NCBI RefSeq assembly: GCF_014650435.1
Contig: NZ_BMUY01000003.1
Location: 248,001 to 312,000, forward strand
Direction of reading: 5' to 3'
Length of the DNA: 64,000 nucleotides
From: Streptomyces tendae
GTDB lineage: Bacteria; Actinomycetota; Actinomycetes; Streptomycetales; Streptomycetaceae
Shown in pieces: positions 26,867-35,812 of this stretch (the stretch's first letter is position 1; each line of letters starts with the position of its first letter). The notes below the pieces were generated by a model. It did no database searches. It saw nothing but the letters and a program-made list of their open reading frames with translations, and was not told the DNA's origin. The translations under genes were made by a program, and so were the position numbers.

Positions 26867-28285
26867 ATGCTTCCAGGCATCCATTCCTCACGCGGGCACG
26901 GCCCGTCCCCGACACGCGCATGGCTGGTGCTGTGCGCGATGTCCATGCTGCAGTTCTTCATCGCGGTCGACGTGACCGTGGTCAACATCGCCCTGCCCTC
27001 GATCGGCGCCGGTTTCGACGTCGACGGACACACGCTGACCTGGGTCGTGGTCGGCTACACGGTCACCGGTGGCGGGCTGCTGATGCTCGGCGGCCGGCTG
27101 GGCGACCTGCTCGGGCGGCGGCGCGTGCTGCTGCTCGGCACCGGCCTGTTCGGCGCCGCGTCCCTGCTGGCCGGCCTGGCCCCCACGTTCTCCCTGCTGG
27201 TGGTCGCGCGCCTGCTGCAGGGCGCCGGTGAGGCCGTCGCGCTGCCTGCCGCGATGGCCACCATCGTCCTGCTGTTCCCCGAAGGGCCGCGCCGGACACG
27301 GGCCCTGAGCGTGTGGGCGGCGGTGGCGAGCTGCGGCCTCGTCCTCGGGTTCGTCGTGTCCGGAGTCATCACCGCTCACCTGGGGTGGCGGTGGGTCTTC
27401 CTGGTCTCGGTCCCGTTCCTCCTGATCGTGCTGCTGGCGGCCGTCCTCCTGGTCGACGGCGACCGCCCCGCGACCGGGGACGCACCGCCGCTGGACCTGC
27501 CCGGCGCGCTGCTGCTGACCGCCTGCCCCCTGCTGTTCGTCCTCGGCGTGGTCGAGGCCGGTGAACCCGGGGCGCCCGCGTGGGTGGCGCCGACGTCGCT
27601 GGCCGGGTCGGTGGCCGCCGGAGTCGGCTTCGTCCGTGTCGAAGCACGCTCGCGCCATCCGCTGCTGCCGCCGCGCTTCTTCACCGACCGCACCCGGGTG
27701 ACGGCCAACCTGACCACGGTGCTGCTGAGCGGGGGGCTGTCGACCTCGTTCCTGCTGTTCACCTTCTACTTGCAGGACCGGTTGGGCGTCGGCCCGCTGG
27801 GCTCGGGCCTGACCATGCTGCCCCTCGCCGTCTCGCTCCTGGTGTTCTCCGCGCTCGTGCCGCGCCTGCTGAACCGCTGGGGAGCACGCGCGTGCGTGCT
27901 GACCGGCATCGGGCTCACCGCCGCCGCGATGGCCGCGATCGCACTGGTCTCGACCCTGGAGGCGGGCAGGGCGGCGATGATCCCGGCGATGCTCCTGATC
28001 TCGGCCGGGATGGCGTTCGGCATCGTGGGGCTGCAGTACCTCGCGGTCAGCGGCGTCACCGAGGACGACGCCGGGATCGCCTCGGGCGTCCAGCGCGCCG
28101 CCGACCAGCTGGGTGGCGCGACCGGGGTGGCGGTCTGCGTCGGAATCGGCTTCGCCCCGACCCTGCACTCCCTCGACCCGTTCCTGGTCGCCACCGTGCT
28201 GGCCACCCTGGGCCTCACGGCCGGCGCCCTCATGGCCTGGCGCACCCCCGCACCCACAGCAACCGCGGACACACCCACCGCCTGA
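26867..28285 (+). CDS. MFS drug-efflux-type transporter (DHA2-like)
   Basis: 472 residues with about 13-14 membrane segments. Motif A-like GGRLGDLLGRRRVLLLG follows the second segment. The N-terminal signature LVLCAMSMLQFFIAVDVTVVNIALPSIG contains the D-x-T-x-V-N-x-A-L-P motif typical of 14-segment DHA2 proton-drug antiporters. RLLQGAGEAVALPAAMA (motif B) and GLVLGFVVSGVI (motif C) also fit. It would export small molecules using the proton gradient; substrate unknown. It is isolated on the plus strand among minus-strand genes, next to a TIR remnant and the repeat-bracketed S1 cassette, which suggests an acquired segment. Confidence 0.88.
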   Translation: MLPGIHSSRGHGPSPTRAWLVLCAMSMLQFFIAVDVTVVNIALPSIGAGFDVDGHTLTWVVVGYTVTGGGLLMLGGRLGDLLGRRRVLLLGTGLFGAASLLAGLAPTFSLLVVARLLQGAGEAVALPAAMATIVLLFPEGPRRTRALSVWAAVASCGLVLGFVVSGVITAHLGWRWVFLVSVPFLLIVLLAAVLLVDGDRPATGDAPPLDLPGALLLTACPLLFVLGVVEAGEPGAPAWVAPTSLAGSVAAGVGFVRVEARSRHPLLPPRFFTDRTRVTANLTTVLLSGGLSTSFLLFTFYLQDRLGVGPLGSGLTMLPLAVSLLVFSALVPRLLNRWGARACVLTGIGLTAAAMAAIALVSTLEAGRAAMIPAMLLISAGMAFGIVGLQYLAVSGVTEDDAGIASGVQRAADQLGGATGVAVCVGIGFAPTLHSLDPFLVATVLATLGLTAGALMAWRTPAPTATADTPTA

Positions 28286-28315
28286 CCCACGCCGCACCGG
28301 GGTGCCCCACGGCAC

Positions 28316-28433
28316 CCCGGCTGCAGCCCCTCAGCCCGCCGGAGCGCTGTTCTTGACCGACGGCGGCAGCAGCTTCTTACCGGTCGGACCGACCTGGATC
28401 TCGGTGTCCATCGCCGGGCATGGCCCGCACCAC
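28316..28433. repeat. Copy A of a ~118-base direct repeat: duplicated 3' end of the radical SAM gene
   Basis: Copies 29453-29570 at ~85-90% identity with a constant offset of 1137 bases. The copy encodes on the minus strand CGPCPAMDTEIQVGPTGKK, then LLPPSVKNSAPAG and a TGA at 28331-28333, nearly identical to the last residues of the intact gene (CGVCPAMDTEIQV...). There is no upstream coding sequence for it; the S1 gene stop lies just before. It is therefore a stranded gene tail left by a duplication or insertion event. Confidence 0.9.
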
Positions 28434-28439
28434 AACCGC

Positions 28440-29288
28440 TCAGGCTTGTCGCAGAGAAAGAGACAACCGGCGCCGCTCGCGGTCGATGTCCGTGACGACG
28501 ACCGTGAGTTCCTCGCCCACCTGTACAACGTCCTCGGGTGCCCTACCGGGATCCGCACTCAGCTCTGGCAAGTGCACCAAGCCCTCGACGTCCTCCGCGA
28601 CCTGCACGAAGACGCCGAACGGAAGAACCTTGGTCACCTGTCCGGTCATTCTCTGGCCCACCGCAATGTCGTCGACGAACCACAGGAACGGGTCCGGCTG
28701 AGTGGCCCGCAAGGACAGCCGAGCCTCACCGTTCCACGTGTCGAACTGCAAGAACTCGCAGTACACGCGCTGCCCGACCTCAACAACCTCCGAGGCCGCC
28801 TCGAAGCGGCGCCAGGACAGCTCGGGATACGTGATGAAGCCGACGCCGGGATAGACCGGGTGATCGGGGCCCTCGTCCAGCGTCACGAAGACGCCGAACG
28901 ACTCGATCGTCGCCACCGTTCCGGTGAGACGTTGGCCGTAGCGGAGCCGCTTGAGGAACGCCCAGAGTTCCGGGTTCTCCGTGGCCACCATCGACAGGGA
29001 TACCCGGCTCTCCTCCAAGTCCACGGAGAGCACCTCAGCGGTGATCCGTTGACCGACCACAACAGCATCAGCCCTGCGCCGTTGCCAGGAGACATCCAGC
29101 GGCCCCACCACCCCGAGTGGACGAGCGGCGAACCCGTCCAGGGTCACGGTCACCTCAGACCGGGAGACCGCCGCCACCACGCCACTACAGAGATCACCGA
29201 CCTGGATCGGGGTCAGAAAGCTCCTTATGGCTTGATCAGCCGACGCATCCCCCATGCCGCTCAGGGTCCCACGCGCCTCTAGACCCAC
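28440..29288 (-). CDS. triple S1-domain RNA-binding protein
   Basis: 282 residues if the GTG at 29288 is used; an ATG 11 codons in (29255) would give 271. Three S1 (OB-fold) modules: ~27-105 (VGDLCSGVVAAVSRSEVTVTL...VSLSMVATE), ~112-200 (YGQRLTGTVATIESFGVFVTL...ARLSLRATQ) and ~207-282 (VGQRMTGQVTKVLPFGVFVQV...LSLSLRQA). Modules 2 and 3 have the standard GxV...FGxFV signature. Like pieces of ribosomal protein S1, it should bind single-stranded RNA in the cytosol. Too short for ribosomal S1, so an accessory paralogue. Its stop is seven bases from the stranded tail of the radical SAM gene and its start overlaps a small upstream frame; the pair fills the repeat-bounded segment exactly. Confidence 0.85.
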   Translation of the reverse strand: MGLEARGTLSGMGDASADQAIRSFLTPIQVGDLCSGVVAAVSRSEVTVTLDGFAARPLGVVGPLDVSWQRRRADAVVVGQRITAEVLSVDLEESRVSLSMVATENPELWAFLKRLRYGQRLTGTVATIESFGVFVTLDEGPDHPVYPGVGFITYPELSWRRFEAASEVVEVGQRVYCEFLQFDTWNGEARLSLRATQPDPFLWFVDDIAVGQRMTGQVTKVLPFGVFVQVAEDVEGLVHLPELSADPGRAPEDVVQVGEELTVVVTDIDRERRRLSLSLRQA

Positions 29289-29451
29289 TCCACCTCAGTC
29301 TGGATGCTCGTGTGGCCCCCAGAGGCGTCCGTGGAGCGTCTCCGGTCGACTGCCGCTCCTTCACGGCCCCGAGCGAACCGAGCACCGCGGCCACCTCATC
29401 CTCTGTGGCGTCCGCCACAGCCTCAGCGATGCGCCGCAGTGGCTCAGTCAT
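29236..29451 (-). CDS. small ORF overlapping the S1 gene start
   Basis: 71 codons, ATG at 29451. The first ~30 residues (MTEPLRRIAEAVADATEDE, then VAAVLGSLGAVKE) look like a normal soluble helical protein. The remainder (RTPLGATRASRLRWSGSRG...) is basic and could be out-of-frame translation. It overlaps the start of the S1 gene in another frame, which is typical of translational coupling. Alternatively the helical part belongs to a degraded gene. It lies entirely inside the segment between the two direct repeats. Confidence 0.45.
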   Translation of the reverse strand: MTEPLRRIAEAVADATEDEVAAVLGSLGAVKERQSTGDAPRTPLGATRASRLRWSGSRGAWDPERHGGCVG

Positions 29452-29452
29452 C

Positions 29453-29570
29453 CCCGGCTGCCGCGCCTCAGCCGGCCGGAGCGCTGTTCTTGACCGACAG
29501 CGGCAGCAGCTTCTTACCGGTCGGACCGACCTGAATCTCGGTGTCCATCGCCGGGCACACCCCGCAGTCG
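29453..29570. repeat. Copy B of the ~118-base direct repeat: genuine 3' end of the radical SAM gene
   Basis: Contains the stop codon (29468-29470) and last ~34 codons of the intact TIGR03960 gene plus ~15 bases beyond the stop. The matching copy at 28316-28433 lies on the far side of the S1 cassette. The homology continues past the stop codon in both copies, so it is DNA duplication and not protein convergence. Confidence 0.9.
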
Positions 29571-31426
29571 AAACACGGGGTCCAGCGGCAGTCGTCGACC
29601 TCGGTCTCGTCGAGGGCGTCCTGCCAGTCCTCCCAGAGCCACTCCTTGTCGAGGCCGGAGTCGAGGTGGTCCCAGGGGAGGACCTCCTCGTAGCCGCGCT
29701 CGCGGGTGGTGTACCAGTCGACGTCGACGCCGGTGGGCTCCAGGGCCTTGTCGGCGCAGGCCATCCAGCGGTCGTAGGAGAAGTGCTCGCGCCAGCCGTC
29801 GAAGCGGCCGCCGTCGTCGTAGACGGCGCGGATGACGGCGCCGAGGCGGCGGTCGCCGCGGGAGAGGAGGCCCTCGACGATGCCGGGCTTGCCGTCGTGG
29901 TAGCGGAAGCCGATGGAGCGGCCGTACTTCTTGTCGCCGCGGATCTTGTCGCGGAGCTTCTGCAGGCGGGCGTCGGTCTCCTCGGCGGAGAGCTGCGGCG
30001 CCCACTGGAAGGGGGTGTGGGGCTTGGGGACGAAGCCGCCGATGGAGACCGTGCAGCGGATGTCGCCGGAGCCGGAGACCTCGCGGCCCTTGGCGATGAC
30101 GCGGGTGGCCATGTCGGCGATCTGGAGGACGTCGTCGTCGGTCTCGGTGGGCAGGCCGCACATGAAGTACAGCTTCACCTGGCGCCAGCCGTTGCCGTAG
30201 GCGGTGGCGACGGTGCGGATGAGGTCGTCCTCGGAGACCATCTTGTTGATGACCTTGCGGATGCGCTCGGAGCCGCCCTCGGGGGCGAAGGTGAGGCCGG
30301 AGCGGCGGCCGTTGCGGGTCAGCTCGTTGGCCAGGTCGATGTTGAAGGCGTCGACGCGGGTGGAGGGGAGGGACAGGCCGATCTTGTCCTCCTCGTACCG
30401 GTCGGCGAGGCCCTTGGCGACGTCGGCGATCTCCGTGTGGTCGGCGGAGGAGAGGGACAGCAGGCCGACCTCCTCGAAGCCGGTCGCCTTGAGGCCCTTG
30501 TCGACCATCTCGCCGATGCCGGTGATGGAGCGCTCGCGCACCGGTCGGGTGATCATGCCGGCCTGGCAGAAGCGGCAGCCTCGGGTGCAGCCGCGGAAGA
30601 TCTCCACGGACATGCGCTCGTGGACGGTCTCGGCGAGCGGGACCAGGGGCTGCTTGGGGTAGGGCCACTCGTCGAGGTCCATGACGGTGTGCTTGCTGAC
30701 CCGCCACGGGACGCCGGAGCGGTTGGGGACGACGCGGGCGATACGGCCGTCGGGGAGGTACTCGACGTCGTAGAAGCCGGGGACGTAGACGCCGCCGGTC
30801 TTGGACAGGCGGAGGAGGAGTTCCTCACGGCCCCCGGGGCGGCCCTCCGCCTTCCAGGCGCGGATGATCGCGGTGACCTCCAGGACGGCCTGCTCGCCGT
30901 CGCCGATGACCGCGCAGTCGATGAAGTCGGCGATCGGCTCGGGGTTGAAGGCCGCGTGGCCGCCGGCCAGGACGATCGGGTCGTCGATGCCGCGGTCCTT
31001 CGCCTCCAGCGGGATGCCCGCCAGGTCGAGGGCGGTGAGCATGTTGGTGTAACCCAGCTCCGTGGAGAAGGAGAGGCCGAAGACGTCGAAGGCGCCGACC
31101 GGGCGGTGGCTGTCGACGGTGAACTGCGGGACGGAGTGCTCCCGCATCAGCTCCTCGAGGTCCGGCCAGACGCTGTAGGTGCGCTCGGCGAGGACGCCCT
31201 GCTGCTCGTTGAGTACCTCGTAGAGGATCATGACGCCCTGGTTGGGCAGGCCGACCTCGTAGGCGTCGGGGTACATCAGGGCCCAGCGGACGTCGCAGGA
31301 TTCCCAGTCCTTGACCGTGGAGTTCAGCTCTCCGCCGACGTACTGGATCGGCTTCTGCACGTGTGGGAGCAGGGCTTCCAGCTGCGGAAACACGGACTCG
31401 GCGGCCGGGGAGGCTTCGGCAGGCAT
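29468..31426 (-). CDS. TIGR03960-family B12-binding radical SAM protein
   Basis: 652 residues from the ATG at 31426, after GAAGG. The N-terminal part resembles a B12-binding-type Rossmann region (PNQGVMILYEVLNEQQGV, FDVFGLSFSTELGYTN, DDPIVLAGGHAAFNPEP). The radical SAM core has the CxxxCxxC cluster in FRGCTRGCRFCQAGMITRPVRE (near residues 277-284) and SLSSADHTEI, FAPEGGSERIRKVINK and YFMCGLPTETDDDV. The C-terminus carries cysteines in TPCFDCGVCPAMD. It usually pairs with the TIGR03936 protein, present at 24307. The reaction is not established; a modification of RNA is often supposed. Its last 34 codons are duplicated 1137 bases downstream. Confidence 0.92.
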   Translation of the reverse strand: MPAEASPAAESVFPQLEALLPHVQKPIQYVGGELNSTVKDWESCDVRWALMYPDAYEVGLPNQGVMILYEVLNEQQGVLAERTYSVWPDLEELMREHSVPQFTVDSHRPVGAFDVFGLSFSTELGYTNMLTALDLAGIPLEAKDRGIDDPIVLAGGHAAFNPEPIADFIDCAVIGDGEQAVLEVTAIIRAWKAEGRPGGREELLLRLSKTGGVYVPGFYDVEYLPDGRIARVVPNRSGVPWRVSKHTVMDLDEWPYPKQPLVPLAETVHERMSVEIFRGCTRGCRFCQAGMITRPVRERSITGIGEMVDKGLKATGFEEVGLLSLSSADHTEIADVAKGLADRYEEDKIGLSLPSTRVDAFNIDLANELTRNGRRSGLTFAPEGGSERIRKVINKMVSEDDLIRTVATAYGNGWRQVKLYFMCGLPTETDDDVLQIADMATRVIAKGREVSGSGDIRCTVSIGGFVPKPHTPFQWAPQLSAEETDARLQKLRDKIRGDKKYGRSIGFRYHDGKPGIVEGLLSRGDRRLGAVIRAVYDDGGRFDGWREHFSYDRWMACADKALEPTGVDVDWYTTRERGYEEVLPWDHLDSGLDKEWLWEDWQDALDETEVDDCRWTPCFDCGVCPAMDTEIQVGPTGKKLLPLSVKNSAPAG

Positions 31427-31517
31427 CTCACGGGACCTTCGTGTGCTGACAAGGGGGACCATCCAGCCTAACCCGGCCGGACCGGTCCCCCTTACCGCTG
31501 ACCCCGCGAGTGCCGGG

Positions 31518-32714
31518 CTACGCCGACATCGGTCTCTGCACGGTGATCGACTGGAGCAGGCCGACCGCTATCCAGACGGCGAACATGGAGGAGCCGCCGT
31601 AGGAGACGAAGGGCAGGGGCAGGCCGGTGACCGGCATGATGCCGAGGGTCATGCCGACGTTCTCGAAGGTCTGGAAGGCGAACCACGCGACGATCCCGGC
31701 GGCGACCACCGTGCCGTACAGGTCGGGGGTGCTGCGGGCGATGCGGCAGGCGCGCCAGAGGACCACGCCGAGCAGGGCGATGATGAGGCCGGCGCCGAGG
31801 AAGCCCAGTTCCTCGCCGGCGACGGTGAAGACGAAGTCGGTCTGCTGCTCGGGGACGAAGCGGCCGGTGGTCTGGGAGCCCTCGAAGAGGCCGGAGCCGG
31901 TGAGTCCGCCGGAGCCGATGGCGATGCGCGCCTGGTTGGTGTTGTAGCCGACGCCCGCGGGGTCCAGGGCGGGGTTGGCGAAGGCGGCGAAGCGGGCGAT
32001 CTGGTAGTCGTCCAGGATGCCGAGCTGCCAGACGGCGAGCGCGCCCGCGGTGCCGGCGCCGAGCAGGCCGAAGATCCAGCGGTTGCTGGCGCCGGAGGCG
32101 AGCAGGATGCCGAGCACGATGATGACCATGACCATGACCGACCCGAGGTCGGGCATGAGCATCACGATGAGCATCGGCACGGTGGCCAGGCCGAGGGCCT
32201 GGAGCACGGTGCGGTGGTCGGGGTGCGGCCGGTCCCCCGCGTCGACGCGGGCGGCCAGCAGCATCGCCATGCCCAGGATGATCGTGATCTTCACGAACTC
32301 CGAGGGCTGCAGCGAGAAGCCGCCGGGGAGCTTGATCCAGGAGTGGGCGCCGTTGATGGTCGAGCCGAGCGGGGTGAGCACCAGCAGGATCAGGAAGACG
32401 GAGGCGCCGTAGAGGACGGGCACGGCGGTGCGCAGGGCGCGGTGGCCGAGCCAGACGGTGGCGACCATCAGGGCGAGCCCGATGCCGGTGTTCAGGAGGT
32501 GCCGGGTGAGGAAGTAGTACTGGTCGCCCTGGTTGAGCTCGGTGCGGTTGCGGGTCGCGGAGTAGACGAGCAGCGAGCCCATCAGCGAGAGCCCTACGGC
32601 GGCCAGCAGTATCGGCCAGTCGAGCCGCCGGGCCATGGAGTCCCGGGCGAAGAGGCGGGTCCAGCCGCCCTTGTCGGGGCCGTAGCCGGAGACATGGAAG
32701 CTGTTGCCGGTCAT
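31518..32714 (-). CDS. rodA: RodA/FtsW/SpoVE-family peptidoglycan polymerase (Sfr)
   Basis: 398 residues, about ten membrane segments. SEDS-family signatures: NGAHSWIKLPGGFSLQPSEFVKI, MLMPDLGSVMVM, FVPEQQTDFVFTVAGEELGFLG and the C-terminal GIMPVTGLPLPFVSYGGSSM. SEDS proteins polymerise lipid II together with a class B penicillin-binding protein. Here that partner is the preceding gene, and stop and start overlap in ATGA. In S. coelicolor the equivalent (sfr) lies in the mre cluster and acts in the spore-wall machinery. Confidence 0.96.
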   Translation of the reverse strand: MTGNSFHVSGYGPDKGGWTRLFARDSMARRLDWPILLAAVGLSLMGSLLVYSATRNRTELNQGDQYYFLTRHLLNTGIGLALMVATVWLGHRALRTAVPVLYGASVFLILLVLTPLGSTINGAHSWIKLPGGFSLQPSEFVKITIILGMAMLLAARVDAGDRPHPDHRTVLQALGLATVPMLIVMLMPDLGSVMVMVIIVLGILLASGASNRWIFGLLGAGTAGALAVWQLGILDDYQIARFAAFANPALDPAGVGYNTNQARIAIGSGGLTGSGLFEGSQTTGRFVPEQQTDFVFTVAGEELGFLGAGLIIALLGVVLWRACRIARSTPDLYGTVVAAGIVAWFAFQTFENVGMTLGIMPVTGLPLPFVSYGGSSMFAVWIAVGLLQSITVQRPMSA

Positions 32715-35020
32715 GCGCGTGCCCTCCGGCTTCTTCCCCTGCCGCCCGGCCGTGCACCGCGCCCGGAGCCGCGTGCGCCGCCTCGGCGTCGGTGGCGCCG
32801 GGTGTCGCGGTTGTCCCCGTTCTGGTTGGGGGTGGTGGCGGGCTGGTCGCCCTCCTCGACGGGGGCGTACTCCTGGTCCGGGGATGCCTTCTCGTCGGGC
32901 TGGAGTTCCTTGACGATGTCCTTCGGCATCTTCGGCGAGAGGATCGTGCCGTCCGTCTTGATCTTCGGGAGGCTCGCCTGCGGCTTGGGCAGCAGTGCCT
33001 TCTTCGGGTCGATGTCGCCGTCGTCGGAGACGCCGTACAGCGCGTCGTAGATGTTGCGGACGGCGGGTCCCGAGGCGCCGGAGCCGGTGCCGCCCTGGGA
33101 GATCGTCATGACGATCGAGTAGTCCTTGGTGTACGTCGCGAACCAGGACGTGGTCTGCTTGCCGTAGACCTCGGCGGTACCGGTCTTGGCGTGCATCGGG
33201 ATCTTGTCCTGCGGCCAGCCGACCTGGGCGAACCGCCAGGCGGCGGTGCCGCGGCTGGCGACGCCGGCGAGCGCCTCGTCCATCTTGGCCAGCGTGGTCT
33301 TGCTTATGGGCAGCTTGCCGTGGGCCGTGGGCTCGATCTCGCTGACGGTCTTGCCGTCGGGGCTGACGACGGCCTTGCCGATGCTGGGGTCGTAGAGGGT
33401 GCCGCCGTTGGAGATGGCGGAGTAGATGGTGGCCATCTGGATGGGGGTGACGAGGGTGTCGCCCTGGCCGATGGAGTAGTTGATGGAGTCACCGGCGCGC
33501 ATCTTGTTGCCGCTGTGGCAGTTCTCGTACGCGATCTTCTCGACGTAGGAGCCGTCCTTCTTGCCGGACTTGCACCAGGCGTCCTTGTTGGCCTCCCAGT
33601 AGTCCTGCTTCCACTGGCGGTCGGGGACGCGGCCGGTGACCTCGTTGGGGAGGTCGATGCCGGTCTTGTCGCCGAGGCCGAACTGGTGGGCGGCCTTGTA
33701 GAAGTAGTCGTTGGGGTTCTTGGGGTTCATCCCGCCGTCCTTCTTCCACTCCTCGTGGGACAGGCGGTAGAAGACGGTGTCGCAGGAGAGCTCCAGGGCG
33801 CGGCCGATGGTGATCATGCCTTCGTTGGCCGACTCGAAGTTCTTGAAGACCTGGCCGCCGACGTTGTAGGCGCTGGAGCAGTCGTAGTTGCCGTCGAAGT
33901 CGTAGCCGGCCTCGACCGCGGCGGCCGAGGAGACGACCTTGAAGATGGAGCCGGGGGCGGCCTGGCCCTGGGTGGCGCGGTTGAGCAGCGGGTAGTTGGA
34001 GTCCTTGCCGGTGAGCTTCTTGTAGTCCTTGGCGGAGATGCCGCCGACCCAGGCGTTGGGGTCGTAGTCGGGGTTGGAGGCCATGGCGACGACGCGGCCG
34101 GTCTTGGCCTCCATCACCACGACCGCGCCGGCGTCGGCCTCGTAGGTCCGGTTGGTGTTGCGGTCCATCTCCTTGCGGGCGGCCTTCATCGCCTCGTTCA
34201 GCTCGTACTCGGCGACCCGCTGGACGCGGGCGTCGATGCTGGTGACGAGGTTGGAGCCGGGGGTGCCCGGGTCGGACTCGGCCTCGCCGATGACGCGGCC
34301 GAGGTTGTCGACCTCGTAGCGGGTGACGCCGGCCTTGCCGCGCAGCGCCTTGTCGTACTGGCGTTCCAGGCCGGAGCGGCCGACCTGGTCGGAGCGCAGG
34401 TAGGGCGAGTCGGTGTCCTGGGCCTTCTGCAGTTCCTCGTCGGTGACCGGCGAGAGGTAGCCGAGGACCTGGGCGGTGTTGGACTTGCCGGGGGCGGCGT
34501 AGCGGCGTACGGCCATGGGTTCGGCGGTGATGCCGGGGAAGTCCTCGGCGCGTTCGCGGATCTGCAGGGCCTGCTTGACGGTGGCCTCGTCGGTGACGGG
34601 GATCGGCTGGTAGGGCGAGCCGTTCCAGCAGGGCTGCGGGGTCTTGGCGTCGCAGAGCCGGACCTTGTCCATGACGTCCTGGGGCTTCATGCCGAGGACG
34701 CCGGCGAGCTTGGTGAGGACGGCCTTGCCGTCGTCCTTCATCTTGAGCAGCTCGGTGCGGGAGGCGGAGACGACGAGCCGGGTCTCGTTGTCGGCGAGGG
34801 CGACGCCGCGGGCGTCCAGGATCGAGCCGCGGGTGGCGGGCTGGACGACCTGCTGGACGTGGTTGCCGGAAGCCTCCTCGGCGTATTCGTCGCCCTGGCG
34901 GATCTGGAGGTACCAGAGGCGGCCGCCGAGGGTGGCGAGGAGGGAGAGGACGAGGATCTGGATGACGACGAGCCGGGTCTGGACGCGGGTGCTGCGGCCG
35001 GTCTCCGGAATGTTAGTCAT
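32711..35020 (-). CDS. mrdA: class B penicillin-binding protein 2
   Basis: 769 residues. One N-terminal membrane anchor (about 15-36, LVVIQILVLSLLATLGGRLWY), then a dimerisation domain (ATRGSILDARGVALADN). The transpeptidase has SxxK in PGSIFKVV, an SCD motif in ELSCDTVFYRL and KTGT in HAKTGTAEVYGKQTTSWFA. The C-terminal ~110 residues after the enzyme are a Pro/Asp/Lys-rich and then Arg/Gly-rich tail, predicted disordered and extracellular. It cross-links peptidoglycan with the RodA-type partner encoded next. The ATG at 35020 starts MTNIPETGRSTRVQT. Confidence 0.96.
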   Translation of the reverse strand: MTNIPETGRSTRVQTRLVVIQILVLSLLATLGGRLWYLQIRQGDEYAEEASGNHVQQVVQPATRGSILDARGVALADNETRLVVSASRTELLKMKDDGKAVLTKLAGVLGMKPQDVMDKVRLCDAKTPQPCWNGSPYQPIPVTDEATVKQALQIRERAEDFPGITAEPMAVRRYAAPGKSNTAQVLGYLSPVTDEELQKAQDTDSPYLRSDQVGRSGLERQYDKALRGKAGVTRYEVDNLGRVIGEAESDPGTPGSNLVTSIDARVQRVAEYELNEAMKAARKEMDRNTNRTYEADAGAVVVMEAKTGRVVAMASNPDYDPNAWVGGISAKDYKKLTGKDSNYPLLNRATQGQAAPGSIFKVVSSAAAVEAGYDFDGNYDCSSAYNVGGQVFKNFESANEGMITIGRALELSCDTVFYRLSHEEWKKDGGMNPKNPNDYFYKAAHQFGLGDKTGIDLPNEVTGRVPDRQWKQDYWEANKDAWCKSGKKDGSYVEKIAYENCHSGNKMRAGDSINYSIGQGDTLVTPIQMATIYSAISNGGTLYDPSIGKAVVSPDGKTVSEIEPTAHGKLPISKTTLAKMDEALAGVASRGTAAWRFAQVGWPQDKIPMHAKTGTAEVYGKQTTSWFATYTKDYSIVMTISQGGTGSGASGPAVRNIYDALYGVSDDGDIDPKKALLPKPQASLPKIKTDGTILSPKMPKDIVKELQPDEKASPDQEYAPVEEGDQPATTPNQNGDNRDTRRHRRRGGARGSGRGARPGGRGRSRRARA

Positions 35021-35127
35021 GGGCGCAGCCCATCCGGTTGAGGGTGGTGGTGGGCGACGGGTGGGAGTTGGTCACTGGTTCTGGCTCCCCCTCACGAAGT
35101 GTGTGCTGCTGGAATGCTGCCGCCTGG

Positions 35128-35799
35128 TCACAGCCGCTTGACCCCCTTGATGCGTCCGGTGCGGGCCACGCGGGCGCGGGCCGTCTTCACCCGCAGTGCG
35201 TTGCGCTGTCTGCCGATGCGCAGGCCGGTGCCTCCGGAGAGCCAGCCGGAGGAGATGTCGGGGCTCTGGGCGGCGGAGTTGGTGTCGGCCAGCGGGTCGT
35301 GTTCGGCGCGCCGGGCGAGCGCCATGATGCCGGGGACGACGAAGGGCGCGAGCAGCAGGTCGTACAGGGCGGCCGTGAACAGCAGGCTGGGCAGGCCGAC
35401 GTGGCGGGCGGCGGTGTCGCCGACGAGGGCGCCGACGCCCGCGTAGAGCAGGGTGGTGCCGACGGCGGCGGCGCCCACGACGACCAGCGGGCCGGTGGCC
35501 GAGCGGAGCCGTCCGTTGTCCGGTTTGGCGAGGCCGGCGAGGTAGCCGATGACGCAGAGGACGAGGGCGTAGCGGCCGGCGGCGTGGTCGGCGGGCGGGG
35601 CGAGGTCGGCGAGGAGTCCGGCGCCGAAGCCGACGAGGGCGCCGCCGACGTGGCCGTAGACCAGGGCGAGGCCGAGGACGGTGAGCAGCAGCAGGTCGGG
35701 GACGGCGCCGGGCAGGTGGAGGCGGGCGAGGACGCTGACCTGGATCACCAGGGCTACGACGACCAGGGCGACGGACAGCAGGATCCGGTTGACGCGCAT
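35128..35799 (-). CDS. mreD: rod shape-determining protein MreD
   Basis: 223 residues with about five membrane segments in the first 160 (ILLSVALVVVALVIQVSVLA, DLLLLTVLGLALVYG...) and the family pattern GALVGFGAGLLADLAPP. A ~60-residue basic cytoplasmic tail follows. MreD links MreC to the RodA/PBP2 enzymes. It starts 13 bases after mreC and is 107 bases before pbp2. Confidence 0.93.
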   Translation of the reverse strand: MRVNRILLSVALVVVALVIQVSVLARLHLPGAVPDLLLLTVLGLALVYGHVGGALVGFGAGLLADLAPPADHAAGRYALVLCVIGYLAGLAKPDNGRLRSATGPLVVVGAAAVGTTLLYAGVGALVGDTAARHVGLPSLLFTAALYDLLLAPFVVPGIMALARRAEHDPLADTNSAAQSPDISSGWLSGGTGLRIGRQRNALRVKTARARVARTGRIKGVKRL

Positions 35800-35812
35800 G
35801 GGGTGAAGGCTC

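Noticed and set aside
26888..28315. Minus-strand frame opposite the MFS gene, and the upstream part of the frame containing the TIR remnant
   Set aside because: Gln/His/Arg/Gly-rich antisense sequence; the TIR similarity starts only at 26553.
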